A stretch of 64,000 nucleotides of DNA from positions 70,375,239 through 70,439,238 of the forward strand of contig NC_135712.1 in the NCBI RefSeq assembly GCF_964656455.1. The letters run 5' to 3'. The stretch comes from Halichoerus grypus. Taxonomy: Eukaryota; Chordata; Mammalia; Carnivora; Phocidae. A program made the translations under genes and the position numbers. Shown here piece by piece: positions 36,401-51,400 of the stretch. The notes beneath the pieces are model-generated. The model ran no database searches, was not told the DNA's origin, and worked only from the letters and a program-made list of their open reading frames with translations. Within the stretch, counting starts at the first letter, position 1. Every line of letters begins with the position of its first letter.

Positions 36401-39400
36401 AAATCTGACAAAATTCCCTCATGATAAAAACTCAGCAAACTAGGAATAGAAGGAAACTTCCCTCAACCTGATAAACTATATCTATAACAAACATAGCTAA
36501 CATCAAAGTTAATGGTGAAAGAGTGAATACTTTCATCCCACCACCAGAAGCAAGTCAAGGATGTCTAATCTCACTACCTCTATTTAACTTTATACTGGAG
36601 GTCGTACCTAAGAAAAAGGTATAGAGACTGGAAAGGAAGAAACAAACTAAGTCTTTATATGCTAACAACACGACCATCTACATAGAAAATTCTGAGGGAT
36701 CTACAAAAAAACTAATAGAACTAATTAAATTTAACAAGGCTGCAGGCTACAAGGGCAATATACAAAAACTGTAAAACATTGCTGAAAGAAATTTAAGACA
36801 AATAGAGAGATCATGGATTTGAATACTCAATACTGTTAGGATGTCAATTTTCTCCGAAATGATCCATAAAGCCAACGCAAATCCAATTAAAATCCCAGCA
36901 GCTTTCCTCACGGAAAGTGACAAACTGATTCTAAAACTTATATGGATCTTGGGGCGCTTTGTCAGAAAAGCATGCCACTCAGGGTTGTGAGTTTGAGCCC
37001 CACATTGGGTGCAGAGATTACTAAAATAAATAATAAACTTAAAAATAAGTAAATAAATAAACAAAGCTTATGTGGATCTCTCTGCCATAGATCCTTCCCA
37101 TGTTAAAAATAAAAAAATTAAGAAAATTAAAAAACAAAAACAAAAACAAAACAAACTTGTGGAAACACAAAGGACCTGAAATAACCAAGCAACTCTAAAG
37201 AACAGAGTTTAAGAATTTATACCATGCAATTTCAAGACTTACAAAGCTATAGTAATCATTAAGACAGAAAATATTAGTGTAAAGAAAGACATATTAATTG
37301 AAAAGAGTCCATAAACCCACACATATATACGATCATTTTTTGACAAAGATGAGAAGGGCAATTCAATGGGGGAAAGGACAGTGTTTTTTAACAAAAGGTG
37401 CTAGAATAAGTGTATAGCCATATGCAGACAAACAAAAAACCCTAACTGAACCCTATATTGACACCGTATACAAAAATTAATTCAAAATGGATCACTGACT
37501 TAAGAACTAAAATATAAAAAAAATGGGATAAAATCTTGAGTTAGGCTAAGATTTCTTAGATAAGAGACAAAAAGCATAAAAGTTTATAAATTGGACTTCA
37601 TGAAAATTTTAAAATTTGCTCTTCAAAAGACTATTATGAAATGAGTAAATAAGCAACAGACTAGGAGAAAATATATGCAGACCATATACCTAACAAAGGC
37701 TTATTATCTAAGGAACTCTTACAAGCCAGTAAGAGATATACAACTCAATAAAAAAATGAGCTGGAGATCTGAGTAAACACTTTACCAAAAGAGAGATAGT
37801 ATAAAAGCACGTGAAAAGATGCTCAAATCAAAAACTGTAACTTGTAAGTTTTAAACATGCTATTTATTGCACATTAACTATACTTCATAAAGCTATAACT
37901 TTTTTTAAGATTTCATTTTATTTTAGACAGAGAGAGAGAGAGACAGCGCCCTAGAGAGCCCACGGGGGGAGGAGCAGAGGGGAAGGGAAAAAAGAAGGGA
38001 GAAAGAATCCCAAGCAAACTCTGTGCTAAGCAGGAAGCCTGATACAGGGCTTGATCTCAGGATCCCAAGATCATGACCTGAGCCGAAACCAAGAGTCAAA
38101 CGCTTAACCGACTGAGCCACCCAGATGCCCCTATAACTTTTTTTAAATAAAATAAACTTATGGCTAACTTATCACACACACAAAAGCAAACAGATGTGCC
38201 CATATGACATGTAATGGCTTAGACTGACTACAGATAGTAACACTGTGTACCATGTAGGTTGATTTTAAAGAATGACACCATTATAGACACTACTAATTTC
38301 CTATATCACATTCAGTCTTCTTTGCCTCCTTTACAGAACCTCAACTATATTTGTCCAAGGACATGTGTCCAGCTAAAGTAAGCAGAATTCTTATCTGTAG
38401 CTGTTTATTTTGTATAGAGGCACTACCCCCTTCTTCCTTGTCCATGCTTGGATATAATGCCTGGGAGCATAGAATCTATACTGTGAACATGAGAACAAAA
38501 AGCCAATACTAAGGATAAAGGAGGGGCTGGGGGGAAGAGGAGGAATCTGGTTCCTTGATGACATCCACAGGAGTCATGTCCTAGACTGCCTATGTCAACT
38601 TCTTGTTGAGAAAAGATATGTCTTCCTTGTTTAAGTCATTATTTGTGGGTGTTTCTCTTGCACACAGTTGATCCATATTTGTAACATTCAGAGAATTTAG
38701 TATCAGAAGTGGGGTCTGAGGTACTAGTCACCCCAATCACCTCTATGTATTTGTCCAATGTTATGGTCCCACTCTCCCACTAAAAGCCTTACTTTTGTAA
38801 GAGACCTGGTGAAGTTGTAAACTCAGTTTATGTTGTTGTAATTCAGCAACTCAAAAGCCCAGTCTCTGGTTTTTGAGAGTAACAGCCTTATGACTACAAA
38901 GGATAAGAAACTCTCTGGGTTTTTTATGTCTTAAAAAAGAATTCTACTTAAGTAAAACTTCTCTGGGTAATGAGAAAAGCAAACCAAAACAAAACAAAAT
39001 ACAAGACAAAAACCCCCGAAATACTGTGTCTGTAGATAAAGATGAAACAATGTTTTTGTTCTTCAGTACTATGTCTACCTAAATAAAACTGCTCTAAGGG
39101 GGAAAAAGAAAGAATTCTATACCACTCCTTGGCAAGCACCCATAGCATTTTGTGCCTGTGGGTACTTTATTCTAGGTGATAACTTAAGGAACTGTGTTTC
39201 ACAAATGCATGATATGGACTGCTAAAGTCATATCCTCTGAAACGAATTTTATTCTCACTGCCATCAAACCCAAATAGCTCCTACAACCAATGTGAGATTC
39301 CCATATCTTTGAAGCTCTCTTACATGCCACTAATCTTGATTCCAATTATCAAACAGGTCTGCCTCATAATAGCATATTATAGAAATTACATATAGAAATA

Positions 39401-42400
39401 ATCTGAGTGGGCCAGAGAGCCAAGCCCCAAAGCTATATAACCAATAATAATGCCCAGCTATACCACCATGAAAGCTGTCTAGGAAAAATACCATTTCCAC
39501 TGGCAGTGCTGCCCCTGAAGGAGTGGATTCCTCTGTCACTGGGCTTGCCACAGCAGTTGTCCTGTCCACTGCTACATATTCACATTGTTCACTTCTAAAT
39601 CCGGGTCTCAGGTCACATGCCTGTACCCTAACTGCAAGGGAGACTGGGAATACGAATCTTATAATTTCACTGAGAAGACTGAACCCTAATGTGGGAAATT
39701 ATCCAAATATAAGGAGGGTGTCTAAGGTGCTGTGAAACTGTAACTGTCCAAAACTTATGTTATTATATTTACTCAAAACATTTTACACAAGACATTCATA
39801 TACAATTACACTTAACTGCCCATCACCACTTCTCAGTCATACTTACTGAACGGGCACATTTTTTGGGGGGACTGCTAGAAAGTCCATCCAGTTGCCCATG
39901 TTCACCCAGAAATCCTGTCACTTGATCCAAGAAAGAAGATACATCTAATTGGTGCCACTCTACTAGCTTCTGACCTAAAAATTAAAAACGAGGATATATA
40001 ATAAAATCAATTCTGAATATTCTCATTAAATATTTCTTTGGCACATGCATAATTAAAATTTGTATGGGAACATACACGCCACCCTTCAGCATAAGTTACA
40101 TACTGTCTTCATAAACTAGAGGATACATTAATTATAACCAACCTAAGAGACTCCGAGCCATCATGACAGGGGCAGCTACTTTATCTGCTGGTATCACTTA
40201 TTGCCATTTAAGAAAAATAGATTCAGACAAAGCAGTATTTATATGAAGCTCAATTAAAATAATAAAACTAGCTCTATCCCCTGCTTCTCTGGTGGGATTA
40301 CAACCAGTAATTGAACAATCAGTATTTTAATGATAGAAAACCTAAGGGGATCCCTTATAAAAGGACAAGAAAGATAAACAACTATTCTTTGAAAGGACAG
40401 AACTGTACAAAAATATAAAATACTACAATCTCCCAAAGTTACCAGAAACAGACTCCTAAATACATACTTCACAGATATTTAAACATTTCAAGGGCATGAA
40501 CAAAAACCCTTTATCTAAATTATTACAAATAATTCTGAAACTGGATCCAAGTCCAATAGTAAAGATCAATTATTGAGAAAACTGAAAGATAAATGAGAGG
40601 TTAAAGACTGTAAGCTGACATAAATCTTACCTGTCCGTGGATCCAGGATGGAAACATAGGGGAAATCCCCCAGCTTATAAAACTGTATGTATCTCTGACC
40701 TTCCTCACTGTCATGATAAACCTGTTAAATCATTGATATTATAAAAAAGGTCAGCTTCTAACCTTTGGTATATATAAGAATCTTATTCCTACATTAAATA
40801 GAAAATGAAAGTTATCTGGTGTGAATTTCCTCAACTTCCTGCCCTCAATCCCTCTGGAAACTTACAGAAACATAAAATCTGTTCTTCCTCCCTTCCCAGT
40901 CTATTGCCCTTCCTGCTTATCTGTCCATCTGTCATTCCTCTCAAACATATACATCTTAATAAATCACAATATATTAAGATTATATGGCTCGAGTGCCTAG
41001 CATAGTGCTAGACAAAGAGATAACCAATCAACAGGTGCTGAATAAAAGATTACCATTCAGAAAAATCATACTGAATTTAGGGGCCTGCAACACATGAAAA
41101 GGCAAATTAATAACATTAATAGCATAACTTGCATTGGGAAAATAATTAAGTTCATGCAGAAGTTTTTATTTTCAGTTAATTTTTCATAAAATAAAAAATC
41201 AGAGCAAGGTCATCTAACTTTAGCTTGATAATTTATATAAAAAGTAATTACAGCCAGCAAGACCCTAAGTGACAAGTCTAAGGACATACAGATGGGAGTA
41301 TCAAACTCAAGCTAAAATCCAGGCCTTAGGCAAATGTTTTTCCATTACTCCAAGAACTTCTACATCTGCACTGTCAATTACAGTAGCCACCAGAACATGT
41401 ATCATATTGAAGTACCTGAAATGTGGCTAGTCTGATACTGCTAAGTATAAAATACACACCAAATCTTAAAGACTTAACACCAACAAACAAACAAAAACCC
41501 TTGATATTTTAATACTAATTTTATATTTATATATATATATATATTTATATTTATAGAGTGAATTTTTAAAATATATTAAAATTAATTCCACTTATTTCTT
41601 TTGACCTTTTTAAATGTGGCTACTAGAAAACTCTAAATTACTTATGTGGCTCATGTTGTATTTCTCCTGAGCAGTGTAGTTGTACATTCTATTAAAATAT
41701 ATAAACTCTTCTGAGATATGAGTATTATATGCTTTACATGGCATGGTTCTTTTTTCCTCCTTCCCCTAAGAGTTCTTCATTGCTGCCCTTATTTTCACTT
41801 GTCCTTACTATTTCAGCCATTAGGTGGTTTTATTTTTTCATATGTCACAATTTAACTGTTATTAATTTTTCCCCATTTTATAACCTAATGCTTCCTCCCC
41901 AACATCCCATACTACAAAAGTAAAATACCACAAAAATTTTGATTAACTCTCCATCTCACCTGCCAGAAAATGAAATGTTCCCGGATAATATTCTTCACAG
42001 CTTCGTTGCTCCATACATCACGGTTGAGGCACTGGCATGCAAAGTCTTGTACATTTTGAATGTTTATCATTAGCCACTTATTTTGCATCTGGCCGCACTC
42101 TTTGGCCTGTAAGAGTAAAGTAACATAACATTTGTTAGAATCACTTTCTACTTGTAACTGATATGTTTCAGAATTCAGAAGCTGTCTTCATATAAATACT
42201 AAGTTTTTTCCTCAAGTACAACATCTAGAGTTTTCAGTATCTATACAGCATTTACATTAATTTGCATATTTGTATATAATTATACTGTCCATTTTCAAGC
42301 ATTCTTCAAATTTAAATTATCTGCTTTTCATTTATACACTGTTACTTATTTAATGGCTAAATTTCTACTGTACAATTAAACATCTTGACCTAAAAAAGAC

Positions 42401-45400
42401 TCCACAAACAAGGTCAACAAGTCATATAATTATATCATATCCCTTCTGATCCCTATCCATAAATATCTCCCCTTTTAAACAGATGTAAGCAGTATGTATT
42501 ACTTTATTGTTTTCTTTTCAATACTTCCATACATGCATATACATACTTCAAAATGTGTTTCCAATACACAGTTCCAAATACCATTTTCATCCCAATTATC
42601 AGGCACGTGCTATTTTACAGAATCACCCTAAACACTTCAGTAAGAGCTGCCGAGGGTGTCTTCTCTTAAGGTTGTTATTCCTAAGGGTGGATTTCGAAAC
42701 CTGAGATCACAGGATCACAGAATATTTCAGAATGATCTCCAAGACTCCCCAGTGTATGGTACAAGTATCAATCATGAGTGTGCACTTTTTGCTTCACAGT
42801 TCCTCATCACCACAAAGACCTAAGAAATAATGCCAAATAGGAAAAGAATAGCAGGAAGGCAAATAAGCAAATGCTACCTCAAACCTCTACATAAGAACTG
42901 AAATGAAAGGCATAGTTTTGAATAATTTTGCCCTGGAATAATATTCTTTTCCTATCAGTTTGACATGGGAAAATCTTAACGATCAATTAACTTAGATTAA
43001 TAACAACTAGAGAATATAAACATTTCAAAAGTATTATAAGATGTAAAACTAAGAATATCTTCTCTTCTAAGGCTTACACAATCTTGCAAATACTGTTATC
43101 CTATTTTTTTGTATAAATCCCCCAGAGAAAATAATTTTCTAATATTCGCTACTGATTCCACAAGTGAAAACCCAAGTTCTAAAAAGAAGTATCCATGTAT
43201 TAAGCCAGGAAGCTCTATTTAACTGGTCAAAGCCTTATTTTAAAGTATAGTATAATAAAGAATCTTATTATACAAATATAATAAAATACCTCCTTGAACC
43301 TAGGAAGTAAGAGTGCTCCACTTAACTTCCTTACCTAGAGCATTCACATAGATTTAAGAAATGGGTGGTAAGTAATTATACTGTCTTAACTTAAGAAAAG
43401 TATTTGAGGGATACCTGGGTGGGTTAAGCACCCAACTCAGTAGGTTAAGCACCCTACTGTTGATTTTTGGCTCAGGTCATGATCTCAGGGCTGTGAGATT
43501 GAGCCCCGCATTGGGCTCCATGCTGAGTGTGGAGCCTGCTTAAGATTCTCTCTCCCTCTTCCCCATGTGCTCTCTCTCTCCCTCTCTAAAAAGAAAAAAA
43601 AGGAAAGAAAAGAGAAGAAAAGTAAAGTATTTGAGAATAAAGGAAATTTTCAATTAGCAATAATTGTGCCTCGGATAAACCTCATTGGCTACAATACTGC
43701 CACTGCGCAAAGCTCGAGAATAAAGGAAAAAATTAACACACATTCTAGAGAGACAGATTGGAGAGAACATATCCCTTTAATAGGATAAATTTACATGTCT
43801 GCCTCAAATACAAAGACTAAGGAAATAGGAACAAGGAAAACAAGGAAAAAAATGTGTAGCACCAAAAATAATAAAAGTTCAGAGTTTAGGGGTGCCTGGG
43901 GTCACTCAGTTGGCTAAGCGGCTGACTCTTGATTTTGGCTCAGGTCATGATCTCAAGGTCATGAGGTCAACCCCCCCCCCCTCCCGCCCGCCAGTGGGCT
44001 CCACGTTCAGCAGGGAGTCTGCTAGTCCCTCTCTCCCTTCTGCCCCTCCCCCACTCTCTCTCTAAAATAACTACATAAAATCTTTTAAAAAATAAAGTCC
44101 AGAGTTCAAAAATGATGCAGAATCATTTGTTTTCTGTGTTTAAAAAATTCGTTTATTAGCATTCATGCTTTCATTAATTCAGATTCATTTATTCAGTAGG
44201 CACTTACTGAGAACCTACAATATTTCAGGTACAGTTACAGATGCTGGCTTATAGCAATTACCAAAACACAAAAATCCCTGCCTTCATGAAGCTTACATTG
44301 GGGGGCAAAACCTTATACCAGCAAAAACACCTGAAGATCTGGGACACCTGGGTCACTCAGTTAAGTGTCTGCCTTTGGCTCACGTCATGATCCCAGGGTC
44401 CCGGAATCAAGGTCTTCATCGGGCTCCCTGCTCAGTGGGGAGCCTGCTTCTCCCTCTGCCACTCTCTTGCTTTCTCTCTCCCTCTCTCTCTGACAAATAA
44501 ATAAATAAAATATTTTTTAAAAACCAAAAAAACCACCTGAAGATCTATTAAGAAATTACTGCTAGAAGGAAGGAGCCAAAGAAGATACAAATTTCATGCA
44601 AAGGAACAACGTCTGGACAAGAGGTAAGAGTCTTAACACAATCTCACTAAGTATACAAATTATATGAGTCAAGGACTAGAGGTGAGAGTGGACCATGGGA
44701 CAATAATGAATCTTCCCTCTTGGAATCTATTAGGCTGTTCTGAGTCAATATTCCAAAGCCATTACAGGGAGACCCAAGGGCAAGTGTGGCTACACCAAAC
44801 AGAGAGGTATGTGATGGGATTTATCATGACAAGCGGTAACAGTAAAGACTAACCTCTCTCTCAGTCCCAGACAGGTCAGGAAAGTACAAAAAGTAAGGAT
44901 ATAGAAGAAAAATAATTTGTTTCAATAACAAATATATAGCCACAAAGCTAAAAGGGAAATATTAAAATATGCACAGTACTTTCTTATGGAAATGTTAATT
45001 ACTTTCACCCACATTTATAGCAAGTACTTTTGAAATTAATAAAGTACTCTTAGTGATTAGGACTAGGTGCATGTGTAACTGAACAACAATTTTAACAAAT
45101 AAATATGCATTTCTTATTAAAATAAGGAATATCAAGAAAATTGTTCGGATTCTTTCTGTACAATATACTCCAGATTATGCCATTCATTCAATCATTTAAT
45201 GAAAATTTAATGAGTGCCAACTATGTGCCAGAAACTCTTCCCGGCACTGTGGAACAGTAAATAAAACAAAGTCCCAGGGCGCCTGAGTGGCTCAGTGGTT
45301 AAGCGTCTGCCTTCGGCTCAGGTCATGATCCCAGGATCCTGGGACTGAGCCCCGCATCGGGCTCCCTGCTCAGCGGGAACCCTGCTTCTCCCTCTCCCAC

Positions 45401-48400
45401 TCCCCCTGCTTGTGTTCCTTCTCTCCCTGTGTCTCTTTCTGTCAAATAAATAAATAAAATCTTGAAAAAAAAAAGAATAAATAAAACAAAGTCCCTGTGT
45501 TCACGGAACTTAAGGGCTAAATGGAGAAATAAGAAAACCTAAGGGGCGCCTAGGTGGGTGGCTCAGTTGGTTGAGCATCCGACTCTTGATCTCAGCTCAG
45601 ATCTTGATCTCAGGGTTGTGAGTTCAAGACCTGCAATGGGCTCCACGCTGGATGTGGAGCCTACTTGAAGAAAAAAAAAAAAGAAAAGAAAACCTAAGAA
45701 ATGTTCCACTGCCCAGGTCAGATCATTCATCCTAAGTGCTTTGCTCACTCAGCTCCAACCACATTGGTTTTCTTGGCTGTACCCGAACTAGGCCTAGGTC
45801 TTTCCAGTACCAGTTCCTTTACATTTAACTGTTTTGTCTACTCTTCCCCTGGACCTTTATGATTCACACTCCCTCATTCCATTCAGGTTTCTATCAAATC
45901 TCATCCTTTCTTAATCTTCCCTCATCTTCCTATCTAAAATAGTTCTGGGGCACCTGGGTGGCTCAGTCAGTTAAGTGTCTGCCTTCAGCTCAGGTCATGA
46001 TACCAAAGTCCCAGGCTCGAGTCCCACATCAGGCTCCCTGCTCAGTGGGGCATCTGCTTCTCCTTCTGACCCTCCCCGCCCCCCAGCCTCATGTGTGCTC
46101 CCTCAAATAAATAAAATCTTTAAAAATAAAATAAAATAGTTCTGTCCCCTCACAATTATAAACATATGTGAAATTTATGAAATCAACCTTGCTTTCAATT
46201 TACCGGTAAGAACACTTGTGCTTAATGGCCCCAAACAAACAAAAAATAACCCTCTCTCTCCTTCCCTTATTCTATTTTACTCTTTCTCCCAGCAGCTACT
46301 GTAACCTGAAATTTCTCCTCTCTCTCCCTCTCCTTCCCACTCTCTCTATATATACATATCAAACATGCATATAAAATACATGCATGTTATATATTACTTG
46401 TTTCTTATTTGTTTATTGTATGTTTCTCCCTCTAGATTATAAACTCTTTGACATCAAGAACTTTGTGTAGTTTGTTATCCGCTTATAAGTACCAAATACC
46501 CATTTTCCCCTTCTCCCTCTTAGTAACAGAGCCTCCAACTTTTTGCTAAGCATCTGGATTTCCTAGTGTCTCTTGCAGCTAGGTTTGGCCATGTTGTCAA
46601 GTTCTGGTTAATGGGATATGAGCAGAAGTGATGATAACAACTTTTAGGTCGTGCCTTTTTTTTTTTTCTTAAAGATTTTATTTATTTACTTTTGAGAGAC
46701 ACAGAGAGAGAGTGAGCACGAGCGGGGGAGAGGGGCAGAGGGAGAAGCAGACTCCCTGCTGAGCAGGGAGCCCGATGCCACACTCGATCCCAGAACCCTG
46801 GGATCATGACCTGAGCTGAAGGCAGACGTTTAACTGACTGAGCCACAGGAGGCACCCTAAGTTGTGCCTTTAAAGGGAAAAAGTGTGCCCTTCTAAACCC
46901 CTTCCCTCCATGCTGGTTGGAAAGCAAACAAGGTGGTAAGCCATCTTGACTCATATGAAGAGAAGCAAGCAAGACCTAGGGAATAGCAGTGCAAGACAGA
47001 AAAAACCCCACTCCTAATAACTTCATGTAGCAGAACCACTCTAACAAACAGTCTGGACTTCTATCTTATTTAAGCTACTGTCTGCTTTATTCCTAGTGTC
47101 TCTCTCATATGCAGTCAAATCTTTATCCCAACAAATATAATCCCCATTACCTAGCATAAGGCCTTGTAATTCAAGGCTTCAGTAAATAGTTACTGAGTAA
47201 ACAAGTGAATTAATCAGTCTCTCATGTGGTTAGCATGAACCACAACACTTGAACATACTCTACTTCTAGTTACATTGTCCAGTTTCTAACCTGTCAAACT
47301 GTGGCTCAAATCTATATCTAAGATGGTGCCCAAACCTATGGGCCCTGCCTGAGCACCAGAGTGTTCCTCTAATTTTCAATATTCACTTTTCTAATCTTCA
47401 ATGACTTAATTCTGCATATTACCTCCCTAATTTTTATAAAACTAATATACATCATTAGTCATAATTAAATGCCTACCTTTTGTTAAGTATTTGTCATTTA
47501 TAGATTTATAAACAATGAAGTTTGAAGTTTAGTATTATCAGTGAATAAATGGATTGCTGTGAATAATACAGGTCATGAAATACAAAGAATATAACTTAAC
47601 AAAATAAATAAAAAAAGATTCATTTTCCCTCAAAGAACAAGCAGCAGAGTAACTGCTTTTATGAACCCAAAGTGATCAAATTAAATCAAGCTCAGTTACT
47701 TCATTAAGCCCTAGAGCAACTCAGAAGCTACTAAAAAATGGAAAACCTGGCAAAACAAACACAGATCCTTTTTGTCTTTCATACTGCTGCTATTCTCTCT
47801 CAATGGCTGAATTATCACCAGAACAGCAGAAAGGATAGGCAGCTGCCATATTTAGATCACCAGGCCAAGAAAAAGAAAACATCTTTGAGCTGACTAATGA
47901 ATATCAAAGACTCTCAACTCTAGTCTCATTTACATGACAAAAGGAAATGCTTGGGGCTTCTGGGTGGCTCAGTGGGTTAAGTGTCTGCCTTAGGCTCAGG
48001 TCGTGGTCTGGGGTCCTAGGGTGGAGCCTTGCCCTGCCACGGGGCTCCGCGCTCAGTGAGGAGCCTGCTTCTCCCTCTGCCTGCCCTTCCCCCTGCTTGT
48101 GCTCTGTCTCTACCTCAAATAGGTGAATAAAATCTTAAAAATAAAAAAAAAGGAAAAAAGAAAAGAGAAGAGAAGAAAAGCTAAGCTAAGCTAAGCTAAA
48201 TTTGTTTGGTCAAATCATTATCATTTGGATTTTCTGTTACATGTTGCCAAACACTTTCAGGTTTTACAATTCAGAAAATTAAAACTGAAGAACAGACTTA
48301 GTTAAATTTCTAATCCTCAGTATTTCATTTAGGCTACCCTAAGAGTATGTCAAAGTACAAAATCTTTTAAAAAACAATCATAATTCACTTCCAAATATGC

Positions 48401-51400
48401 AGCTACAAACATCATTTTTCTGAGTATTGTTTGGCCTACTTTATGCAAACAGGTAAGACCTGAAATTTAAGTAATTTATATCTATGGAAATGCTATTCTG
48501 ACTCAAAAGAGCATTAACAAGCTAGTTAACACACAAAAGCAACTGTTTTAACACTTCAACAGAATATTTAAAATCCTAACCAAACTCATTCATTTAACAG
48601 ATACTATGCTCCTGTAAAATACTAGAAACTGGGGGCACCTGGGTGGGTCAGTCAGTTAGGCGTCTGCCTTCAGCTCGAGGGGCAGGGAGTGTCCCTGTTC
48701 AGCCAGAGTCCGCTTTTGTTCTCCCTCTGCCCCTCCCCCCCAGCTCCTACTTTCTCTCTAATAAATAAAATCTTTAAAAAAAAATCCCAGAAACTGGGTC
48801 CCAAGGATTACCAAAATAAAAAGAAACATGTTACCCCTGCCCTCATTACACTTAAAATTTAGCAGACAATCAAGTAAACCTGCTCTGGAAAGCTTTTCTT
48901 TGGCTTTAGCCAAATTAAAACCAAAAAACTGAAGAAGAGTATCTTCTGCAACTACATAGATATTCTTTTAAAATACAACAGGATCCCCATAAAAATATGG
49001 GCAAAAGATACCTACAATTCACAAATCGCCAATAAACACAGGCACACTCTTCTCAGTAGTAATCAAAGAAACACAAACTAAAAAAATTAAGATTTTTTTT
49101 TTTCAAAAACTACCAAATGGCAAAGATTCTTTTTTTTTTTAAAGATTTATTTATTTGACAGAGAGAGACACAGCAAGAGAGGGAACACAAGCAGGGGGGG
49201 GGGGTGGGAGGGGGAGAAGCAGGCCTCCCGTGGAGCAGGGAGCCCGATGCGGGGCTCGATCCCAGGACTCTGGGATCACGACCCGAGCCGAAGGCAGACG
49301 CCCAACGACTGAGCCACCAGGCGCCCCACAAATGGCAAAGATTCTAAAGTGATACCACACAAGGATAATTAAAGGGTTTTATGAAACAATCTCATATACT
49401 GCTGGTAGAAATATAAATCAATGCAACCTTTTAGGTATTTCATACTTGTGTCATATTTATTAAGATGCCAATTCTCTATATTCTGGAAACTTTTTTGTTC
49501 TTAGAAAGAAAAAAATGGCATTGAAAATGCAAAAGGATTCATAGCTAAGGCTTACAATTTCCAGCAACTTACTGTTTCAAAGCTGCCTTTATGCATCAAA
49601 TCAATGGGTGGCCGGAAGAGATCTGCAAGGGTAGTTAGTTTCTTATCTATTGCTCCTCCATTTCTTAATTCCTGTTCTTGCCGAACTGCAACACAGGAGG
49701 ATAGGAAAGTTTCAGTTAGCCAGAAAATAAAAGCCATGAATCTCAAAATATAAACATGCATCAAATGCAAGAATTACTGAACAATGTGCCTGACCTCATG
49801 CAAATGCAAATATCTAATGCTGATTCTGAAAAACATACAAAGCATGGTGGGGAGGGAGTCTTAAGACTTAGTGGTGCTCTCAATCCAAATGTAAGGACAA
49901 AAGCTGAAAATTACAGTAGAGTCACCTAATCAAAATATTTCCTTCTCATATTCCAAGCGAACTTGAGCACAGGAGAAAATTTTCATCTCCATTTACCCAG
50001 TTCTCAAAGTAAGCCTAATATATCTGTTGTTTCTAGCTACACTGCCAATCTTTAAAGATTCTGGCAGTGAGAGAGAAGGACCACCTGTTGTCACCTTCTC
50101 CTGGAAGGGTATAGACTTCCCTGGATGACCTGAATCAGTTTGGGTTCCCCCCTTCAACTCTCTCCAAAGTTACAACACCTACCTGTGCTGCAATGAGCTC
50201 ATTATATATCAACTACAAAATCAAGCATGGTCCAACAGTTTTTCATATATTCTCTAAACAACTTTCCTTTTTTTAAAGATTCCATTGCTAAATCACTACT
50301 AAAGCCTCTAAAAGTATAAGGCCAAGAATCTCATTCTAGCTTATTCCACAGAAAGATATAAATCTATTCCAAACAACTGTAGCCAAAATGTTAAGAGTGG
50401 CTGCTTTGGGTGGTGTGGCTTTTTCCTCTTCCATTTTTCAATCCCCTACAATAACCATTTTCATTGTGGTCATTCCTTTAAACTGACAGATACCAGGATT
50501 TCTTTTTTTCCACCAATTATTCATTTATTGTTTTAAAGTACAGTTGACATACAATATTCTTTTAGTTTCAGGTGTACAATATAGTGATTCAACAATTATA
50601 TGCATTACAAAATGCTCACCGTTAAATGTAGTTACCCTTTGTCACCATACAAGTTATTACAGTATTAAGTGACTATATTCCCAATGTTGTAGCTTTCATC
50701 ACTGTGACTTATTTTATAACTGGAAGTTTATACCTCTTAATCCCCTTCATCTATTTCCCTTATCCTCCCACTCCCCTCTGGCAACGACCAATTTATTCTC
50801 TGTATTTAGGAATCTCTTTTTCACTTGTTTGTTCATTTGTTTTGTTTTTTAGATTCCACATATACATGCAATCATATGGTATTTGTCTTTGTCTGATTTA
50901 TTTCACTTAGCATAATAACCTCAAGGACCATAATGTTGCTGTGAATGGCAAGGTTTCATTCTTTTTTGTGACTGAGTTAATATTCCACTGTGTACATAAT
51001 ACCACATCTTCTCTATCCATTCATCTATTGATGGGCACTTAGGCTGCTTCCGTAACTTGGCTACTGAAAATAATGTTGCAATAAACAAAGGGGTGCATAT
51101 TTGTTTTCTTAGGATAAATACCCAGAATTATAATTATTGGGTCATATGGTATTGCTAGTTTTAATTTTAGAGGGAACCTCCATATTGTTTTCCATAGTGG
51201 TTGCAATCCCCATCAACAGTGCACAAGAGTTCCCTATTCTCTACATCTTTGCCAACACTTCTTATTTCTTGTCTATTTCATATAGCCATTCTGACTGATG
51301 TCAGGTGAGATGTCAGGATCTTGAGGGAAACCATCTTTTTCTTTTATTATAGTCAGCATTTAAGTGCTCATTCAAAAGCTAATTAAATTTGTAAATTACC

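Larger units (their letters stand above)
34640..37860 (+). mobile_element. Old L1 ORF2 region, interrupted
   Basis: Decayed sense ORF2: AATCATTAAAACCAAAAGCTGG (34750), GGTCCAGGTAGCTTCACTGG (35600), ACCAATATCCCTCATGAACA (36200) and TTTAACTTTATACTGGAGGT (36590). SINECs sit at 35018, 35659, 35871 and 36950, and about 300 bp at 35221-35530 of other A/T-rich DNA separate the first two parts. All frames are broken. Confidence 0.8.

Noticed and set aside
39407..39735. Overlapping 60-80-codon frames between UBXN7 exons 8 and 9
   Set aside because: Present on both strands, no domain, and located in the intron.
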